From Aliivibrio sp. S3MY1 (lineage in GTDB: Bacteria; Pseudomonadota; Gammaproteobacteria; Enterobacterales; Vibrionaceae), in assembly GCF_028765575.1 (NCBI RefSeq), contig NZ_JARACO010000013.1:1-64000 (forward strand): a stretch of DNA of 64,000 nt, written 5' to 3'. The position numbers and the translations under genes were made by a program. The number at the start of each line of letters is the position of its first letter. Within the stretch, counting starts at the first letter, position 1. The notes below the pieces were generated by a model that ran no database searches, was not told the origin of the DNA, and worked only from the letters and a program-made list of their open reading frames with translations. Positions 51,396-62,209 of the stretch are shown here, piece after piece.

Positions 51396-54300
51396 TGTCA
51401 GAACCTAAATTTGTACACCTAAGAGTACACAGTGACTTCTCATTAGTGGATGGACTTTCTAAAGTTCCACCATTAGTGAAGAAAGTGGCTGAAATGAACA
51501 TGCCAGCCATGGGCTTAACTGACTTTACTAACCTATGTGGTTTGGTTAAGTATTATTACGCAGCGCATGGAGCAGGGGTTAAACCGATCATTGGTGCTGA
51601 CTTTAAAGTTCAGTCAACAGAGTTTGGTAATGAACTGTTTAATTTAACGGTTTTAGCTAAAAATAATGAAGGTTATAAAAATCTTACCTTATTAATATCT
51701 AAAGCTTATTTACGAGGCCATGTTCAACATACTCCCGTGATGGATAAAGAGTGGTTAGTTGAGCATAAAGAAGGGTTAATACTTCTTTCTGGTGGTAAAA
51801 GTGGTGATGTCGGCAAAGCCTTACTTAAAGGTAACAAAGAGCTAGCTAATGAGTGTGTTGCTTTTTATCAAACTCATTTTTCGGAACATTATTATTTAGA
51901 GCTAACTCGAACGGGTCGTCCTGATGAAGAGAGTTATCTTCACTTTGCTGTCGAGCTAGCTGAAAAAGAAGGATTGCCAGTAGTCGCAACCAATGATGTT
52001 CGCTTTATTAAAGCGGATGATTTTGATGCCCATGAAATTCGTGTGGCGATTCATGACGGCTTTACTCTTGTCGATCCTCGTCGACCAAGGCTTTATAGTG
52101 AACAGCAGTATTTACGCTCAGAAGAAGAGATGTGTGAACTTTTTGCTGACATTCCTGAAGCGTTAGAAAACAGTGTTGAAATAGCAAAGCGCTGTAATGT
52201 TACCGTTCGCTTGGGGGAGTACTTCTTACCGAACTTTCCAACCGAAGGGATGACGATTGAAGACTTTTTAGTCAAGAAGTCTCAAGAAGGTCTAGAAAGA
52301 CGTCTAGCCTTTTTATTCCCAGATGAAAAAGTACGCTTAGAGCGCCGTCCAGAATATGATGAACGTCTGCAAGTCGAATTAGACGTTGTGAACCAAATGG
52401 GTTTCCCTGGTTATTTCTTGATCGTAATGGAGTTTATCCAATGGTCTAAAGATAATGATATTCCGGTAGGTCCAGGTCGAGGATCAGGTGCGGGTTCATT
52501 AGTTGCCTATGCATTAGATATTACCGATCTCGATCCCCTTGAATACGATCTTCTATTTGAACGATTCTTGAACCCAGAACGTGTATCTATGCCCGATTTC
52601 GATATCGATTTCTGTATGGATAAACGTGATCAAGTTATTGAACACGTTGCTGAAATGTATGGCCGTGATGCGGTATCTCAGATCATTACCTTTGGTACTA
52701 TGGCTGCAAAAGCAGTAATTCGTGATGTTGGCCGTGTTCTTGGCCACCCTTATGGTTTTGTTGACCGCCTATCTAAATTAATACCACCAGATCCTGGGAT
52801 GACGCTGACTAAGGCGTTTGAAGCGGAACCTCAACTTCCAGAATTATACGAGGCCGATGAAGAAGTTAAAGCCTTGATTGATATGTGTCGTATCTTGGAA
52901 GGCTGTACTCGAAATGCCGGTAAACATGCTGGTGGTGTTGTTATATCACCCACGACCATTACTGATTTCGCGCCACTATATTGTGATGCTGATGGTAATT
53001 TTCCAGTAACGCAATTTGATAAAAATGACGTTGAAACTGCAGGTCTAGTTAAGTTCGATTTCTTGGGACTAAGAACATTAACCATTATTGATTGGGCATT
53101 GGGTCTTGTTAACCCTCGTCTGAAAAAAGAAGGTAAAGACCCAGTACGCATCGAATCGATCCCATTAGATGATCAAGCGTCATTTAAGTTACTTCAAAAT
53201 TCAGAAACAACAGCAGTATTCCAGCTAGAATCCCGTGGTATGAAAGATCTTATTAAGCGTCTGCAACCGGACAGCTTTGAAGATATTATCGCACTCGTAG
53301 CACTTTTCCGTCCTGGTCCTTTGCAATCAGGCATGGTAGATAACTTTATTGACCGTAAACATGGTCGAGAAGAGGTATCTTACCCTGATGCCACATGGCA
53401 ACATGAATCATTAAAAGAAACACTAGAGCCAACTTACGGCATTATTTTGTATCAAGAACAAGTAATGCAAATCGCACAGATCTTAGCGGGTTACACGCTA
53501 GGTGGCGCAGATATGCTTCGTCGTGCAATGGGTAAGAAAAAATCTGAAGAGATGGCAAAGCAGCGTGGTACCTTTAAAGAAGGTGCGATTGCCAATGGTG
53601 TCGATGGTGAGTTGTCGATGAAAATCTTCGACTTGGTGGAAAAGTTTGCCGGCTACGGTTTTAACAAATCTCACTCAGCCGCTTATGCCTTAGTTTCTTA
53701 CCAAACATTATGGTTAAAAACACACTACCCAGCAGAGTTTATGGCGGCAGTAATGACCGCAGATATGGATAACACCGATAAGATCATTGGTCTTGTTGAT
53801 GAATGTTTCCGTATGAAATTAAAAGTGTTACCACCTGATGTTAATGCGGGGCTTTATCGTTTTAATGTCGATGAGAGTGGTGCGATTGTGTATGGTATCG
53901 GTGCAATCAAAGGGGTTGGTGAAGGCCCAATAGCAAGCATTATTGAAGCACGAAATAAAGGCGGACATTTCCGTGATTTATTCGACTTTTGTGCTCGAAT
54001 TGATACCAAGAAAGCCAATAAACGAGTGGTTGAAAAGCTGATCCGTTCTGGTGCATTAGACCGATTAGGTCCACACCGTGCTGCATTAATGGCCTCTTTA
54101 GATGATGCAATGAAAGCGGCAGGACAGCACCATCAAGCAGAATCATTTGGTCAATCGGACATGTTTGGGGTATTAACTCAAGCACCAGAAGAAGTTGAGC
54201 AAGCGTATATCCATGTACCAAGATGGCCTGAAAAAGTCTGGCTTGAAGGGGAAAGAGAAACCTTAGGGCTCTACTTAACGGGACACCCTGTTAATGCGTA

Positions 54301-54874
54301 TATTAAAGAACTGTCTCGATATACAACATGGCGTTTGAATGATGCTCACGTTACGAGGCGCGATCAAACGGTAACGGTTGCAGGTTTAGTTATTGCTGCT
54401 AGAGTAATGACAACAAAACGAGGCAGTCGTATTGGTTTGATGACTTTGGATGACAGATCGGGTCGAATGGAGGTCATGTTATTCTCTGATGCACTTGATC
54501 GATACGCCGATTTGCTAGAAACTGACAAAATAGTGCTCGTTTCTGGACAGGTCAGCTTTGATGATTTCAATGGTGGGCTTAAAATGTCTGCCCGTGAAGT
54601 GATGTCATTGGGAGACGCACGAGAAAAATACGCTCGTGGATTGTCCGTTTCTGTTACTGAAACACAAATTAATAACCAATTTTTTGAGCGCTTTAGTCAA
54701 ATACTAGAGCCTAATCGGGCAGGGACGGTTCCGGTAAATGTATATTATCAGCGAGCTGATGCTCGTGTTAAGTTGGTCTTAGGGACAGAGTGGCGAGTTA
54801 CACCAACAGACCAACTGATGGATGATTTGAAGTCGTTGCTTGGCGAACAGCAAGTCGAGCTTGAATTTAACTAG
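51395..54874 (+). CDS. dnaE: DNA polymerase III alpha subunit
   Basis: 1159 residues against 1160 in E. coli. The PHP domain (about 1-280, [15 protein letters not shown]) is followed by the C-family polymerase core with the catalytic aspartates in [12 protein letters not shown] (near 400) and [16 protein letters not shown], then the beta-clamp binding region, and an OB-fold domain (about 985-1060). It is the replicative polymerase. It sits after rnhB with a one-base overlap, and before accA. Confidence 0.99.
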   Translation: MSEPKFVHLRVHSDFSLVDGLSKVPPLVKKVAEMNMPAMGLTDFTNLCGLVKYYYAAHGAGVKPIIGADFKVQSTEFGNELFNLTVLAKNNEGYKNLTLLISKAYLRGHVQHTPVMDKEWLVEHKEGLILLSGGKSGDVGKALLKGNKELANECVAFYQTHFSEHYYLELTRTGRPDEESYLHFAVELAEKEGLPVVATNDVRFIKADDFDAHEIRVAIHDGFTLVDPRRPRLYSEQQYLRSEEEMCELFADIPEALENSVEIAKRCNVTVRLGEYFLPNFPTEGMTIEDFLVKKSQEGLERRLAFLFPDEKVRLERRPEYDERLQVELDVVNQMGFPGYFLIVMEFIQWSKDNDIPVGPGRGSGAGSLVAYALDITDLDPLEYDLLFERFLNPERVSMPDFDIDFCMDKRDQVIEHVAEMYGRDAVSQIITFGTMAAKAVIRDVGRVLGHPYGFVDRLSKLIPPDPGMTLTKAFEAEPQLPELYEADEEVKALIDMCRILEGCTRNAGKHAGGVVISPTTITDFAPLYCDADGNFPVTQFDKNDVETAGLVKFDFLGLRTLTIIDWALGLVNPRLKKEGKDPVRIESIPLDDQASFKLLQNSETTAVFQLESRGMKDLIKRLQPDSFEDIIALVALFRPGPLQSGMVDNFIDRKHGREEVSYPDATWQHESLKETLEPTYGIILYQEQVMQIAQILAGYTLGGADMLRRAMGKKKSEEMAKQRGTFKEGAIANGVDGELSMKIFDLVEKFAGYGFNKSHSAAYALVSYQTLWLKTHYPAEFMAAVMTADMDNTDKIIGLVDECFRMKLKVLPPDVNAGLYRFNVDESGAIVYGIGAIKGVGEGPIASIIEARNKGGHFRDLFDFCARIDTKKANKRVVEKLIRSGALDRLGPHRAALMASLDDAMKAAGQHHQAESFGQSDMFGVLTQAPEEVEQAYIHVPRWPEKVWLEGERETLGLYLTGHPVNAYIKELSRYTTWRLNDAHVTRRDQTVTVAGLVIAARVMTTKRGSRIGLMTLDDRSGRMEVMLFSDALDRYADLLETDKIVLVSGQVSFDDFNGGLKMSAREVMSLGDAREKYARGLSVSVTETQINNQFFERFSQILEPNRAGTVPVNVYYQRADARVKLVLGTEWRVTPTDQLMDDLKSLLGEQQVELEFN

Positions 54875-54925
54875 AATAACTAAGGCTGCTAATTTGAGCG
54901 GCCTTGAACTAACAAGGATTCTTTG

Positions 54926-55885
54926 ATGAGCCTAAATTTTCTTGAATTTGAAAAACCGATTGCAGAACTAGAAGCTAAAATTGAAGCACTGCGTGATATT
55001 TCTCGTCGTGGTGGAGATAATACGCTTGATCTAGAAAAAGAAATTAAGCAATTAGAAGATAAATGTTTAGAGCTTAAAAAGAAAACATTTAGTGACTTAG
55101 GCGCATGGGAAGTGGCACAGCTTGCTCGTCACCCAGAGCGCCCATATGTACTAGACTATATCGAACATATGTTTACCGAGTTTGATGAATTAGCGGGTGA
55201 TCGTGCTTTTGCTGATGATAAAGCATTAGTTGGTGGTATGGCGCGTTTAGATGGTCGTCCTGTGATGATTATTGGTCATCAAAAGGGCCGTGGTACAAAA
55301 GAAAAAGTACTGCGTAACTTTGGCATGCCAAAACCTGAAGGCTACCGTAAAGCAAAACGTTTAATGCAAATGGCGGAGCGTTTTAACATGCCTATCATTA
55401 CGTTTATCGATACCGCGGGTGCCTATCCAGGTGTTGGAGCAGAAGAGCGTGGACAATCTGAAGCGATCGCGATGAACTTAAAAATCATGTCAGAACTAAG
55501 TGTTCCTGTGATTTGTAACGTGGTTGGTGAAGGTGGTTCTGGTGGCGCATTGGCTATCGGTGTCGGTGATTACGTTAACATGCTTCAGTATTCTACTTAC
55601 TCAGTAATTTCACCAGAAGGGTGTGCTTCAATCTTATGGCGTGATTCAGACAAAGCGCCACAAGCTGCTGAAGCGATGGGTCTTATTGCTCCTCGTCTAA
55701 AAGAGCTTGAGTTGATTGATACGATCATTGATGAGCCATTAGGTGGTGCGCATCGTAACCATAAGGCAACCGCTGAAAATATTAAGGCTCGTTTGATTGA
55801 ACAATTAAATGAACTTGACGGTTTTGATAAAGAAGCCTTGCTTGATCGTCGCTACCAACGCCTAATGAGCTACGGTTACTGCTGA
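54926..55885 (+). CDS. accA: Acetyl-CoA carboxylase carboxyltransferase subunit alpha
   Basis: 319 residues from ATG 54926, the same length as E. coli AccA, with AAGGAT six bases upstream; the frame opens one codon earlier with TTG. Motifs: [40 protein letters not shown], and [15 protein letters not shown]. With AccD it transfers carbon dioxide from biotin to acetyl-CoA, the first step of fatty acid synthesis. It lies after dnaE as in E. coli. Confidence 0.98.
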   Translation: MSLNFLEFEKPIAELEAKIEALRDISRRGGDNTLDLEKEIKQLEDKCLELKKKTFSDLGAWEVAQLARHPERPYVLDYIEHMFTEFDELAGDRAFADDKALVGGMARLDGRPVMIIGHQKGRGTKEKVLRNFGMPKPEGYRKAKRLMQMAERFNMPIITFIDTAGAYPGVGAEERGQSEAIAMNLKIMSELSVPVICNVVGEGGSGGALAIGVGDYVNMLQYSTYSVISPEGCASILWRDSDKAPQAAEAMGLIAPRLKELELIDTIIDEPLGGAHRNHKATAENIKARLIEQLNELDGFDKEALLDRRYQRLMSYGYC

Positions 55886-55911
55886 TAATTTCTGTCAGAT
55901 AGAGTAAAGTG

Positions 55912-55942
55912 AAAGCGAGCCTAAGTGCTCGCTTTTTTATTA
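55912..55942 (+). terminator. Terminator between accA and tilS
   Basis: AAAGCGAGC and GCTCGCTTT pair around CTAAGT and are followed by TTTATTAT. Confidence 0.8.
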
Positions 55943-55957
55943 TCTGGACATACTGTT

Positions 55958-57301
55958 ATGCTTAACTCTCAATTCTCATTCCAATTGGATTCTTATCCTG
56001 TAGCCAAACCGCATCTAGTCATCGCTTTAAGTGGTGGTATTGATTCTATGGTCTTGCTTCATCTTGCCTCTATTTATGCGAAAGAGAAACAATTGGAATG
56101 CATTGCAGTTCATGTAAATCATGGATTAAGTCAACATGCCTTTGATTGGGAAGCGGTATGCCAAACACATTGTGATTTATTGTCTATTCCGCTTCATATT
56201 GAGCGAGTACAACTTGTTGTTAGTGCGCAAGACAGTTTAGAAGAGGTTGCAAGAAAAGCTCGTTATCAAGCCTTAGAAAAACATATGCAAGCCAATAGTT
56301 TATTACTCACAGGTCAGCATCAAGATGATCAGGTTGAAACCTTTTTTCTGGCATTGAAAAGAGGCAGTGGGCCAGCAGGCTTATCTTCTATGCCTGCGGT
56401 AATTCCTTTATCTAATGGCTATAAGTGCCGACCATTACTCACGGTTTCTCGAACTGAAATTGAGCTATACGCGCAAGGTAATGAGCTTGAATGGGTTGAA
56501 GATGAAAGTAATAAGGACATTCGATTTGATCGCAATTTTTTGCGTCATGAGATTGTTCCTAATTTGATACAACGTTGGCCAAGTTTTGCATCTGCTGTGT
56601 CACGCAGTGCTCAATTATGTGCCGAGCAAGAAAGTCTGTTAAGTGAGTTACTTCACCCTAAATTAATGGCGTTTCAAAATGCGTATCAAGGCATGTCTAT
56701 TTCACAGTTAAATGGTGAATCGGAATTAGCTCGTAATATGTTATTAAGACTGTGGTTAAAGCAGTTTGCTATCCCTTTACCAAGCCAAGTGCAATTACAA
56801 ATATTGTGGAATGAAGTAGCAAAAGCCAAAGAAGACGCTAATCCACAATTGGAATTAGGCGCTATTCAACTAAGGCGTTTTCAAGATAACCTATATTGTT
56901 TACCTCAATACCAAGATCTTTCAGCTTGGAAAAAAGAGCTGAACTCTAGCTTAGAGTTACCAGATGATCTTGGTAGATTAATTTTTTCTATGGGAGTGGA
57001 AGAGAGAGGGTTAAACAATAAAAATGATCAGCAAAGCTTATTGTTAAGAGCACCAAATCAAGATGAAAAAATAGAAGTGCGCTTCAATGTTTTAGGGCTG
57101 ACAGTTCATCCTGAGACACGGGAACGCAGTCGTAAAATGAAAAAACTGTATCAAGAGTATGGGATCCCGAGTTGGCAAAGAAGTAGATTACCGATGATTT
57201 TTTATAATGAAGAGCTTGCCGCTATTGCTGGATTGTTTGTCTGTCGCACCTTTTCAGGCAAAGAGTGTGAGCTGATCTGGAAGAAATCAGGCTTGAAATA
57301 G
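55958..57301 (+). CDS. tilS: tRNA(Ile)-lysidine synthetase TilS
   Basis: 447 residues from ATG 55958; the open frame reaches 11 codons further but into the terminator. The PP-loop SGGIDS is at residues 25-30. HVNHGLSQHAFDWE and LTGQHQDDQVETFFLALKRGSGPAGLSSM are the N-type ATPase marks, with a TilS substrate-binding domain to the end. It turns C34 of the minor isoleucine tRNA into lysidine so that it reads AUA. The ribosome-binding site is weak. Confidence 0.96.
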   Translation: MLNSQFSFQLDSYPVAKPHLVIALSGGIDSMVLLHLASIYAKEKQLECIAVHVNHGLSQHAFDWEAVCQTHCDLLSIPLHIERVQLVVSAQDSLEEVARKARYQALEKHMQANSLLLTGQHQDDQVETFFLALKRGSGPAGLSSMPAVIPLSNGYKCRPLLTVSRTEIELYAQGNELEWVEDESNKDIRFDRNFLRHEIVPNLIQRWPSFASAVSRSAQLCAEQESLLSELLHPKLMAFQNAYQGMSISQLNGESELARNMLLRLWLKQFAIPLPSQVQLQILWNEVAKAKEDANPQLELGAIQLRRFQDNLYCLPQYQDLSAWKKELNSSLELPDDLGRLIFSMGVEERGLNNKNDQQSLLLRAPNQDEKIEVRFNVLGLTVHPETRERSRKMKKLYQEYGIPSWQRSRLPMIFYNEELAAIAGLFVCRTFSGKECELIWKKSGLK

Positions 57302-57353
57302 ACATTTGAGACCAACTTGTCAAAATAACTGAAAATATAAATGGAGCAATATA

Positions 57354-57665
57354 ATGAAAAAAACAATTGGATTGGCAGTTATCGCATTACTGGCCTCAGC
57401 ACCGACATTTGCCGCGGGAGACGCCGCCGCTGGCCAAGCAAAGTCGGCTATTTGCGCATCATGCCATGGCGCTGATGGTATTGCAGTTATCCCAGGTTAC
57501 CCAAATCTAAAAGGGCAAAATGCTCAATATATTGAATCATCATTAAAAGCGTATAAAAACAAACAACGTAGTGGTGGTAATGCAGCGGTAATGCAACCGA
57601 TGGCAGCAATGTTAAGTGATGCTGATATGGCTAATTTAGCGGCGTATTACTCGACAATGAAGTAA
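57354..57665 (+). CDS. Periplasmic cytochrome c, class I
   Basis: 103 residues. A signal peptide (ends TFAAG) is followed by one haem site CASCHG and an axial Met in the VMQPMAAML region. The compact size and [21 protein letters not shown] place it near cytochrome c5/c553-type electron carriers. It probably carries electrons to a terminal oxidase; its partner is not visible here. GGAG lies upstream. Orphan gene between tilS and glnB. Confidence 0.93.
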   Translation: MKKTIGLAVIALLASAPTFAAGDAAAGQAKSAICASCHGADGIAVIPGYPNLKGQNAQYIESSLKAYKNKQRSGGNAAVMQPMAAMLSDADMANLAAYYSTMK

Positions 57666-57748
57666 GCATCAATTAAGTAATGTGATTCCTAGGTTGTATG
57701 TTCGCTTTGGCTCAACGATAATAGGCTGATATTAAATATGAATGTTAA

Positions 57749-58096
<348 letters not shown>

Positions 58097-58154
58097 TCGT
58101 AATGTCAATGCTCAAAAGTATCTGCTAGTCTAGTTAGCATTATTACTATTTAAG

Positions 58155-58182
58155 GAAGGAGTGATGATTCACTCCTTTTTTT
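58155..58182 (+). terminator. Terminator-like hairpin that overlaps the yafD leader
   Basis: AAGGAGTG (58156-58163) and CACTCCTT (58170-58177) pair around ATGATT and are followed by TTTTT. The stem also contains the ribosome-binding site of the small leader frame. Confidence 0.7.
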
Positions 58183-58190
58183 GTTTATGA
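58164..58190 (+). CDS. Putative leader peptide MIHSFFCL, coupled to yafD
   Basis: An 8-codon frame with a strong ribosome-binding site (AAGGA at 58152-58156, seven bases away). Its TGA stop overlaps the yafD ATG as ATGA. It lies inside a terminator-like hairpin. yafD itself has no ribosome-binding site, so ribosomes leaving this frame may re-start on yafD. No similar peptide is known to me. It could be chance, but the arrangement is tidy. Confidence 0.5.
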   Translation: MIHSFFCL

Positions 58191-59053
58191 GAAAGAAAAC
58201 ACTCTTACTATTATGTACCGCAGTGGTTGTTGGTTTAACACTAGCAGCAAAGGCTATTATTTTCACCGTGCCAGTAGCGCCTGAGTTTATCGAGCTTTCT
58301 ACTGCCTCCTCACAAACACCTCTGCAATATAAATCAGGCTGCGATCAGTTTGATGTTTCTGAACCCATTGATCGTAATGGTCAACTGAATGTATTGGTGT
58401 GGAATATTTACAAACAACAAGAAGACAATTGGAAAGCAGCACTTAATAAATTATCAGTTCAATCCGACTTAGTGTTATTACAAGAAGCCAGTTTAATCCC
58501 AGAACTAAAGCAATTTGTTATTGATAAATCGTATTCAGCAGAGCTAGTACGTGCGTTTGATATTTTTGATACCAGCGCAGGCGTATTAACGTTAGCAAAA
58601 GCGCCAGCGACCAAAGTGTGTGCGCATACCGCCATAGAGCCTTGGCTTCGTTTACCTAAATCGGCACTGTTATCTGAATATCGACTGTCAAATGGTGAAG
58701 CCCTGATGGTAATCAACATTCACGCGATTAACTTTACGTTAGGAACCGAAGATTATAAAAATCAAATTGAAGGACTTTCTAAAGAAGTGGAAGGGCATCA
58801 AGGTCCTTTAATTGTCGCAGGAGACTTTAATACTTGGAGTGATGCTCGCTTAACTGAATTAACAAAACAAGTGCAGTTACTGGGCTTACAAGAAGTGGTC
58901 TTTATCCCAGATGAAAGAATGCGCTTTATTACCGGGCTGCCTTTGGATCATATTTTTTATCGTGGTTTAGAAATAAAAGAAGCGCACTCAATAAAGAGTA
59001 ACGCTTCTGATCATAATCCACTATTGGTCAGTTTTAGCTTGAAAAAGCAGTAA
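58187..59053 (+). CDS. yafD: Endonuclease/exonuclease/phosphatase-family protein (YafD, UPF0294)
   Basis: 288 residues from ATG 58187. A hydrophobic N terminus (about 5-25) acts as a signal anchor. The EEP fold is shown by NVLVWNIYKQQ, LLQEASL, NIHAINF, VAGDFNTWSD and SNASDHNPLLV, with the metal and catalytic residues in place. The substrate is not known. It lies in the yafD-mltD-gloB-rnhA-dnaQ neighbourhood also found in E. coli. The final 20 bases overlap the converging Yip1 gene. The start has no ribosome-binding site of its own (see leader). Confidence 0.9.
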   Translation: MRKKTLLLLCTAVVVGLTLAAKAIIFTVPVAPEFIELSTASSQTPLQYKSGCDQFDVSEPIDRNGQLNVLVWNIYKQQEDNWKAALNKLSVQSDLVLLQEASLIPELKQFVIDKSYSAELVRAFDIFDTSAGVLTLAKAPATKVCAHTAIEPWLRLPKSALLSEYRLSNGEALMVINIHAINFTLGTEDYKNQIEGLSKEVEGHQGPLIVAGDFNTWSDARLTELTKQVQLLGLQEVVFIPDERMRFITGLPLDHIFYRGLEIKEAHSIKSNASDHNPLLVSFSLKKQ

Positions 59054-59726
59054 CAAAACCCCAAAGCGTAAAGCAACTAACCCAAGGAAGGATTGCTATG
59101 ATAAGCGCTTTTGAACGATCTAAATCTGTCCATGCACCTAATGCGGCATAACTTAAAGCAATATACCAAGGCATAAGCAGTGGGAAAGAGCTCGCATAAG
59201 CTGACCAATGATCAGTCATTGGGAGCTTTATTAACCCATTTAAGCTATTTAAATCGGCAGCGTAAGGCATGATGTTAGCGTGATTAAGCAGCAGGCTAGC
59301 ATAACTTGCAATATCGCCAATTAACGCAGGGAATATCACGATAGTGCTGCCAGCAACCCATTTGAAGTAACCGTGTTGATATTGGCTCTGCTTGGTTGCA
59401 AGCTTAAACCATAGTGCTAATAATAAAATAGTTGCCGTTCGGCCCATCACATCATTAATCACTTCACCGGCTAATAAAATTTCTTTGGTTAGCCATTCGC
59501 CTTGAACTTGCCCGCCAATACTTTCTATTTGTGTGGTTAAGTTAGTGGTAACCCATTGAAAATTGACAAGATCAAAATAGGTACCCCAAAACATGAATGG
59601 TGCGAATATCAATAAAACATAAGGCAGCCAAGCCCATTTCCCACGTTCATATAATGCAGCAAAGCAATCGGCGGGAGAGCGAAAAATATCGACCAATAAA
59701 ATTAATGGATTTGAAGAAGGTGTCAT
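59034..59726 (-). CDS. Yip1-family integral membrane protein
   Basis: 230 residues with about five membrane segments (about 33-52, 93-112, 123-147, 178-200 and 205-225). The start NPLILLVDIFRSPADCFAALYERGKWAWLP is typical of bacterial Yip1-domain proteins. Function is unknown. The start overlaps the mltD stop by four bases (ATGA), so it is translated together with mltD and may serve the cell envelope. Its 3' end overlaps yafD on the other strand. Confidence 0.85.
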   Translation of the reverse strand: MTPSSNPLILLVDIFRSPADCFAALYERGKWAWLPYVLLIFAPFMFWGTYFDLVNFQWVTTNLTTQIESIGGQVQGEWLTKEILLAGEVINDVMGRTATILLLALWFKLATKQSQYQHGYFKWVAGSTIVIFPALIGDIASYASLLLNHANIMPYAADLNSLNGLIKLPMTDHWSAYASSFPLLMPWYIALSYAALGAWTDLDRSKALIIAILPWVSCFTLWGFVTAFSS

Positions 59727-61288
59727 ACGTTTACCTTAGTAACATCAACGTAAAGTTTTAATTTTTGTCCTGGCTTAATGTAAGAGCCACGTTCGATGTT
59801 ATTCCATTTCATAATATCTGTCACAGAGACACTGAATTTCTGTGCGATAGAGCTTAGGTTGTCACCTTGTCTGATTTGATAATGTACAGTTCGAATGATT
59901 GCGCCATCTGAACTGTTTTTCCAAATCACTAAGCTTTGGCCAACACGTAAAGAATCTTTTGGTGCCATGCCATTCCATTTAGCTAAATCACGGTATGAAA
60001 TCGAGTTATCTCGCGCGATGCCCCACAAACTTTCGCCATCTTTTACTTTATGGCTCAGTTTATATTTACCCTTCGCTTTTTCTTGGGTTTTCTTTAAGCG
60101 TTGTGGGGCACTTAATGCGTACGTTTTGTTGCCTTGAGAAGCGGTTGGGATTAACAAATATTGTCCGACACGAATACTCGAGCCATTTAAATCATTGGTT
60201 TGTTCGATGATATTAGTTGTTGTGTTATGTTTTACTGCTAACTGGCTAATGGTGTCGCCTGGTTGTACTTTGTAACGTACAACTTTCATGGTTTTATCGC
60301 CATTTTTCTTTAAATTTACCTTAAATTGCGCGACGTGCTCAATTGGTAAAAGTAAATGATATGGCCCATCAGGCGAGGTCGCCCATTGATTATAAGCTGG
60401 GTTGTAGCCTTGTAATTCAGTAATGGTAATTCCAGCAAACTCAGCGGCGATAGCAAGATCGAGTTGTTGTTCTGGGTTAACCATTTCTAATACGGGTTTA
60501 TTTGCAATTGGCGGTAGTTCAACACCATATTTTTCATGGTTTTTAATTATATCAGCCAAAGCCAGTAGCTTCGGTACATAACCACTGGTTTCTTTTGGTA
60601 AATCTAATGAGAAAAAGTCAGTTGGTTTACCAAGCTTTTTGTTCTTAGTGATTGAGCGAGAGACTCGACCAGCGCCACTGTTGTACGAAGCAATTGAATG
60701 CTGCCAGTTACCATCAAAACGGCGGTCAAAATATTCCATATAATCTAAGGCGGCGTTTGTTGCCGCAGGAACATCACGACGACCGTCATACCACCAGTTG
60801 CGCTCTAATTTGAAACGGTCCGCAGTACCAGGTACAAATTGCCACAAACCAGCCGCACTGCCATGAGAGTAAGCAAATGGGTCAAACGCACTTTCTACAA
60901 TAGGAAGTAATACTAATTCCATTGGTAAACCGCGCTTTTCGGTCTCAACCGTGATCATGTATAGAAAAGGTTTTGCTCGCTTTGCTACTGTACGTAAATG
61001 ACTTGGATGTTTGATGTACCAGTTACGATAGTAATCAACCGATTCATGCTCAGGAATGGGCATATCCAATTGCATAGCGATACGCTGCCAGACGTCTTCC
61101 TGCTCTTGAGGGGTTGGTGCTGGTTTTTCAATAGGGGTTACTTTAGCAGGAGTGGAATCCGTTTTTGAAGGGGCAACTACTGCTGATGAATTCCCTGAAT
61201 TATTGTCAGATGGCGTCTCTTCAGGTAGGGGAGCTGTTTGACAGCCAGCGAGTAATGCTAATCCAATCCAATGGAGTTTAAATTTCAT
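59723..61288 (-). CDS. mltD: Membrane-bound lytic murein transglycosylase D
   Basis: 521 residues. The lipobox LLAGC puts the lipid on C16. A Thr/Pro/Ser-rich linker (about 20-60) is followed by the SLT domain with catalytic E132 in VESAFDPFAYSHGSAAGLWQF-like context (GSAAGLWQFVPGTA), then three LysM repeats (about 340-385, 410-455 and 470-515) for binding peptidoglycan. It cuts glycan strands to form anhydro-muropeptides. It is on the minus strand, first gene of a pair with the Yip1 gene. Confidence 0.96.
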   Translation of the reverse strand: MKFKLHWIGLALLAGCQTAPLPEETPSDNNSGNSSAVVAPSKTDSTPAKVTPIEKPAPTPQEQEDVWQRIAMQLDMPIPEHESVDYYRNWYIKHPSHLRTVAKRAKPFLYMITVETEKRGLPMELVLLPIVESAFDPFAYSHGSAAGLWQFVPGTADRFKLERNWWYDGRRDVPAATNAALDYMEYFDRRFDGNWQHSIASYNSGAGRVSRSITKNKKLGKPTDFFSLDLPKETSGYVPKLLALADIIKNHEKYGVELPPIANKPVLEMVNPEQQLDLAIAAEFAGITITELQGYNPAYNQWATSPDGPYHLLLPIEHVAQFKVNLKKNGDKTMKVVRYKVQPGDTISQLAVKHNTTTNIIEQTNDLNGSSIRVGQYLLIPTASQGNKTYALSAPQRLKKTQEKAKGKYKLSHKVKDGESLWGIARDNSISYRDLAKWNGMAPKDSLRVGQSLVIWKNSSDGAIIRTVHYQIRQGDNLSSIAQKFSVSVTDIMKWNNIERGSYIKPGQKLKLYVDVTKVNV

Positions 61289-61402
61289 TGTGTAGTGCCT
61301 TCAGTGTGCTTATGCCAACATTAAATTGATGATATTGGCATTCATATTTTTTATTTGGACACGGATAATACGTTGCAACCACACTTCAGACAAGTTTCCT
61401 AC

Positions 61403-62161
61403 TTAAAACTCATCTTTCCATCTTCTTAATGCGGCAAAAGTCTCAACGTCTGTATTGTTAAGCACTTTACTCGCCACTGCCTGTTTCACACTGGTTTCAT
61501 TGGTTCTTAAAAATGGATTGATTAATTTTTCACGTTGTAATGTTGATGGAATGGTTGATTTTCCATTGGCGCGAAGCTTAAGTACTTTTTCTCTGTATTG
61601 TTGTAAATAATCATTATCAGGCTCAACGGTGAGAGCAAACGCTAAGTTTGAAGCGGTATATTCATGAGCACAGTACACTTCTGTCTCATCGGGTAGTGCC
61701 GCTAATTTTTGTAAAGAGTGAAACATTTGTTGTGCGGTGCCTTCAAATAAACGACCGCAGCCAGCAGAAAAAAGCGTATCACCACAAAAAAGTTTTTCAT
61801 CACCGACATAAGCAATATGGCCATTGGTGTGACCTTCAACACCAAGTACCATGAACTTTTCGTCAAATATTTCAACGAAGTCACCGTCACGAACGGGATG
61901 AGTTAAGGTTGGGATCGGTTCATTTTCTGGGCCAACCACATTTATATTAGGAAATTGATGAACAAGCTCAGGAACACCGCCAATATGATCATGATGGTGG
62001 TGAGTAATCAAAATAGCATCTAAAATAAAATTGTGTGCTTTAATACATGCTAATACAGGAGCTGCATCTCCTGGATCTACCACAACACAATGATTATCAG
62101 TGTTGTGAATTAGCCAAATGTAATTATCATTAAATGCAGGTATGCTTTTTATTGATAGCAT
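61403..62161 (-). CDS. gloB: Hydroxyacylglutathione hydrolase (glyoxalase II)
   Basis: 252 residues from ATG 62161, preceded by GGAGATAAGG, matching the 251-residue E. coli GloB ([15 protein letters not shown]); the open frame reaches nine codons further. The metallo-beta-lactamase metal motif is [37 protein letters not shown] and [11 protein letters not shown] follow. It splits S-lactoylglutathione in methylglyoxal detoxification. It is divergent from the methyltransferase gene. Confidence 0.97.
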   Translation of the reverse strand: MLSIKSIPAFNDNYIWLIHNTDNHCVVVDPGDAAPVLACIKAHNFILDAILITHHHHDHIGGVPELVHQFPNINVVGPENEPIPTLTHPVRDGDFVEIFDEKFMVLGVEGHTNGHIAYVGDEKLFCGDTLFSAGCGRLFEGTAQQMFHSLQKLAALPDETEVYCAHEYTASNLAFALTVEPDNDYLQQYREKVLKLRANGKSTIPSTLQREKLINPFLRTNETSVKQAVASKVLNNTDVETFAALRRWKDEF

Positions 62162-62209
62162 TAACCTTATCTCCAAATTTTGTGTCATAAATAGTTATAG
62201 GTAACGATA

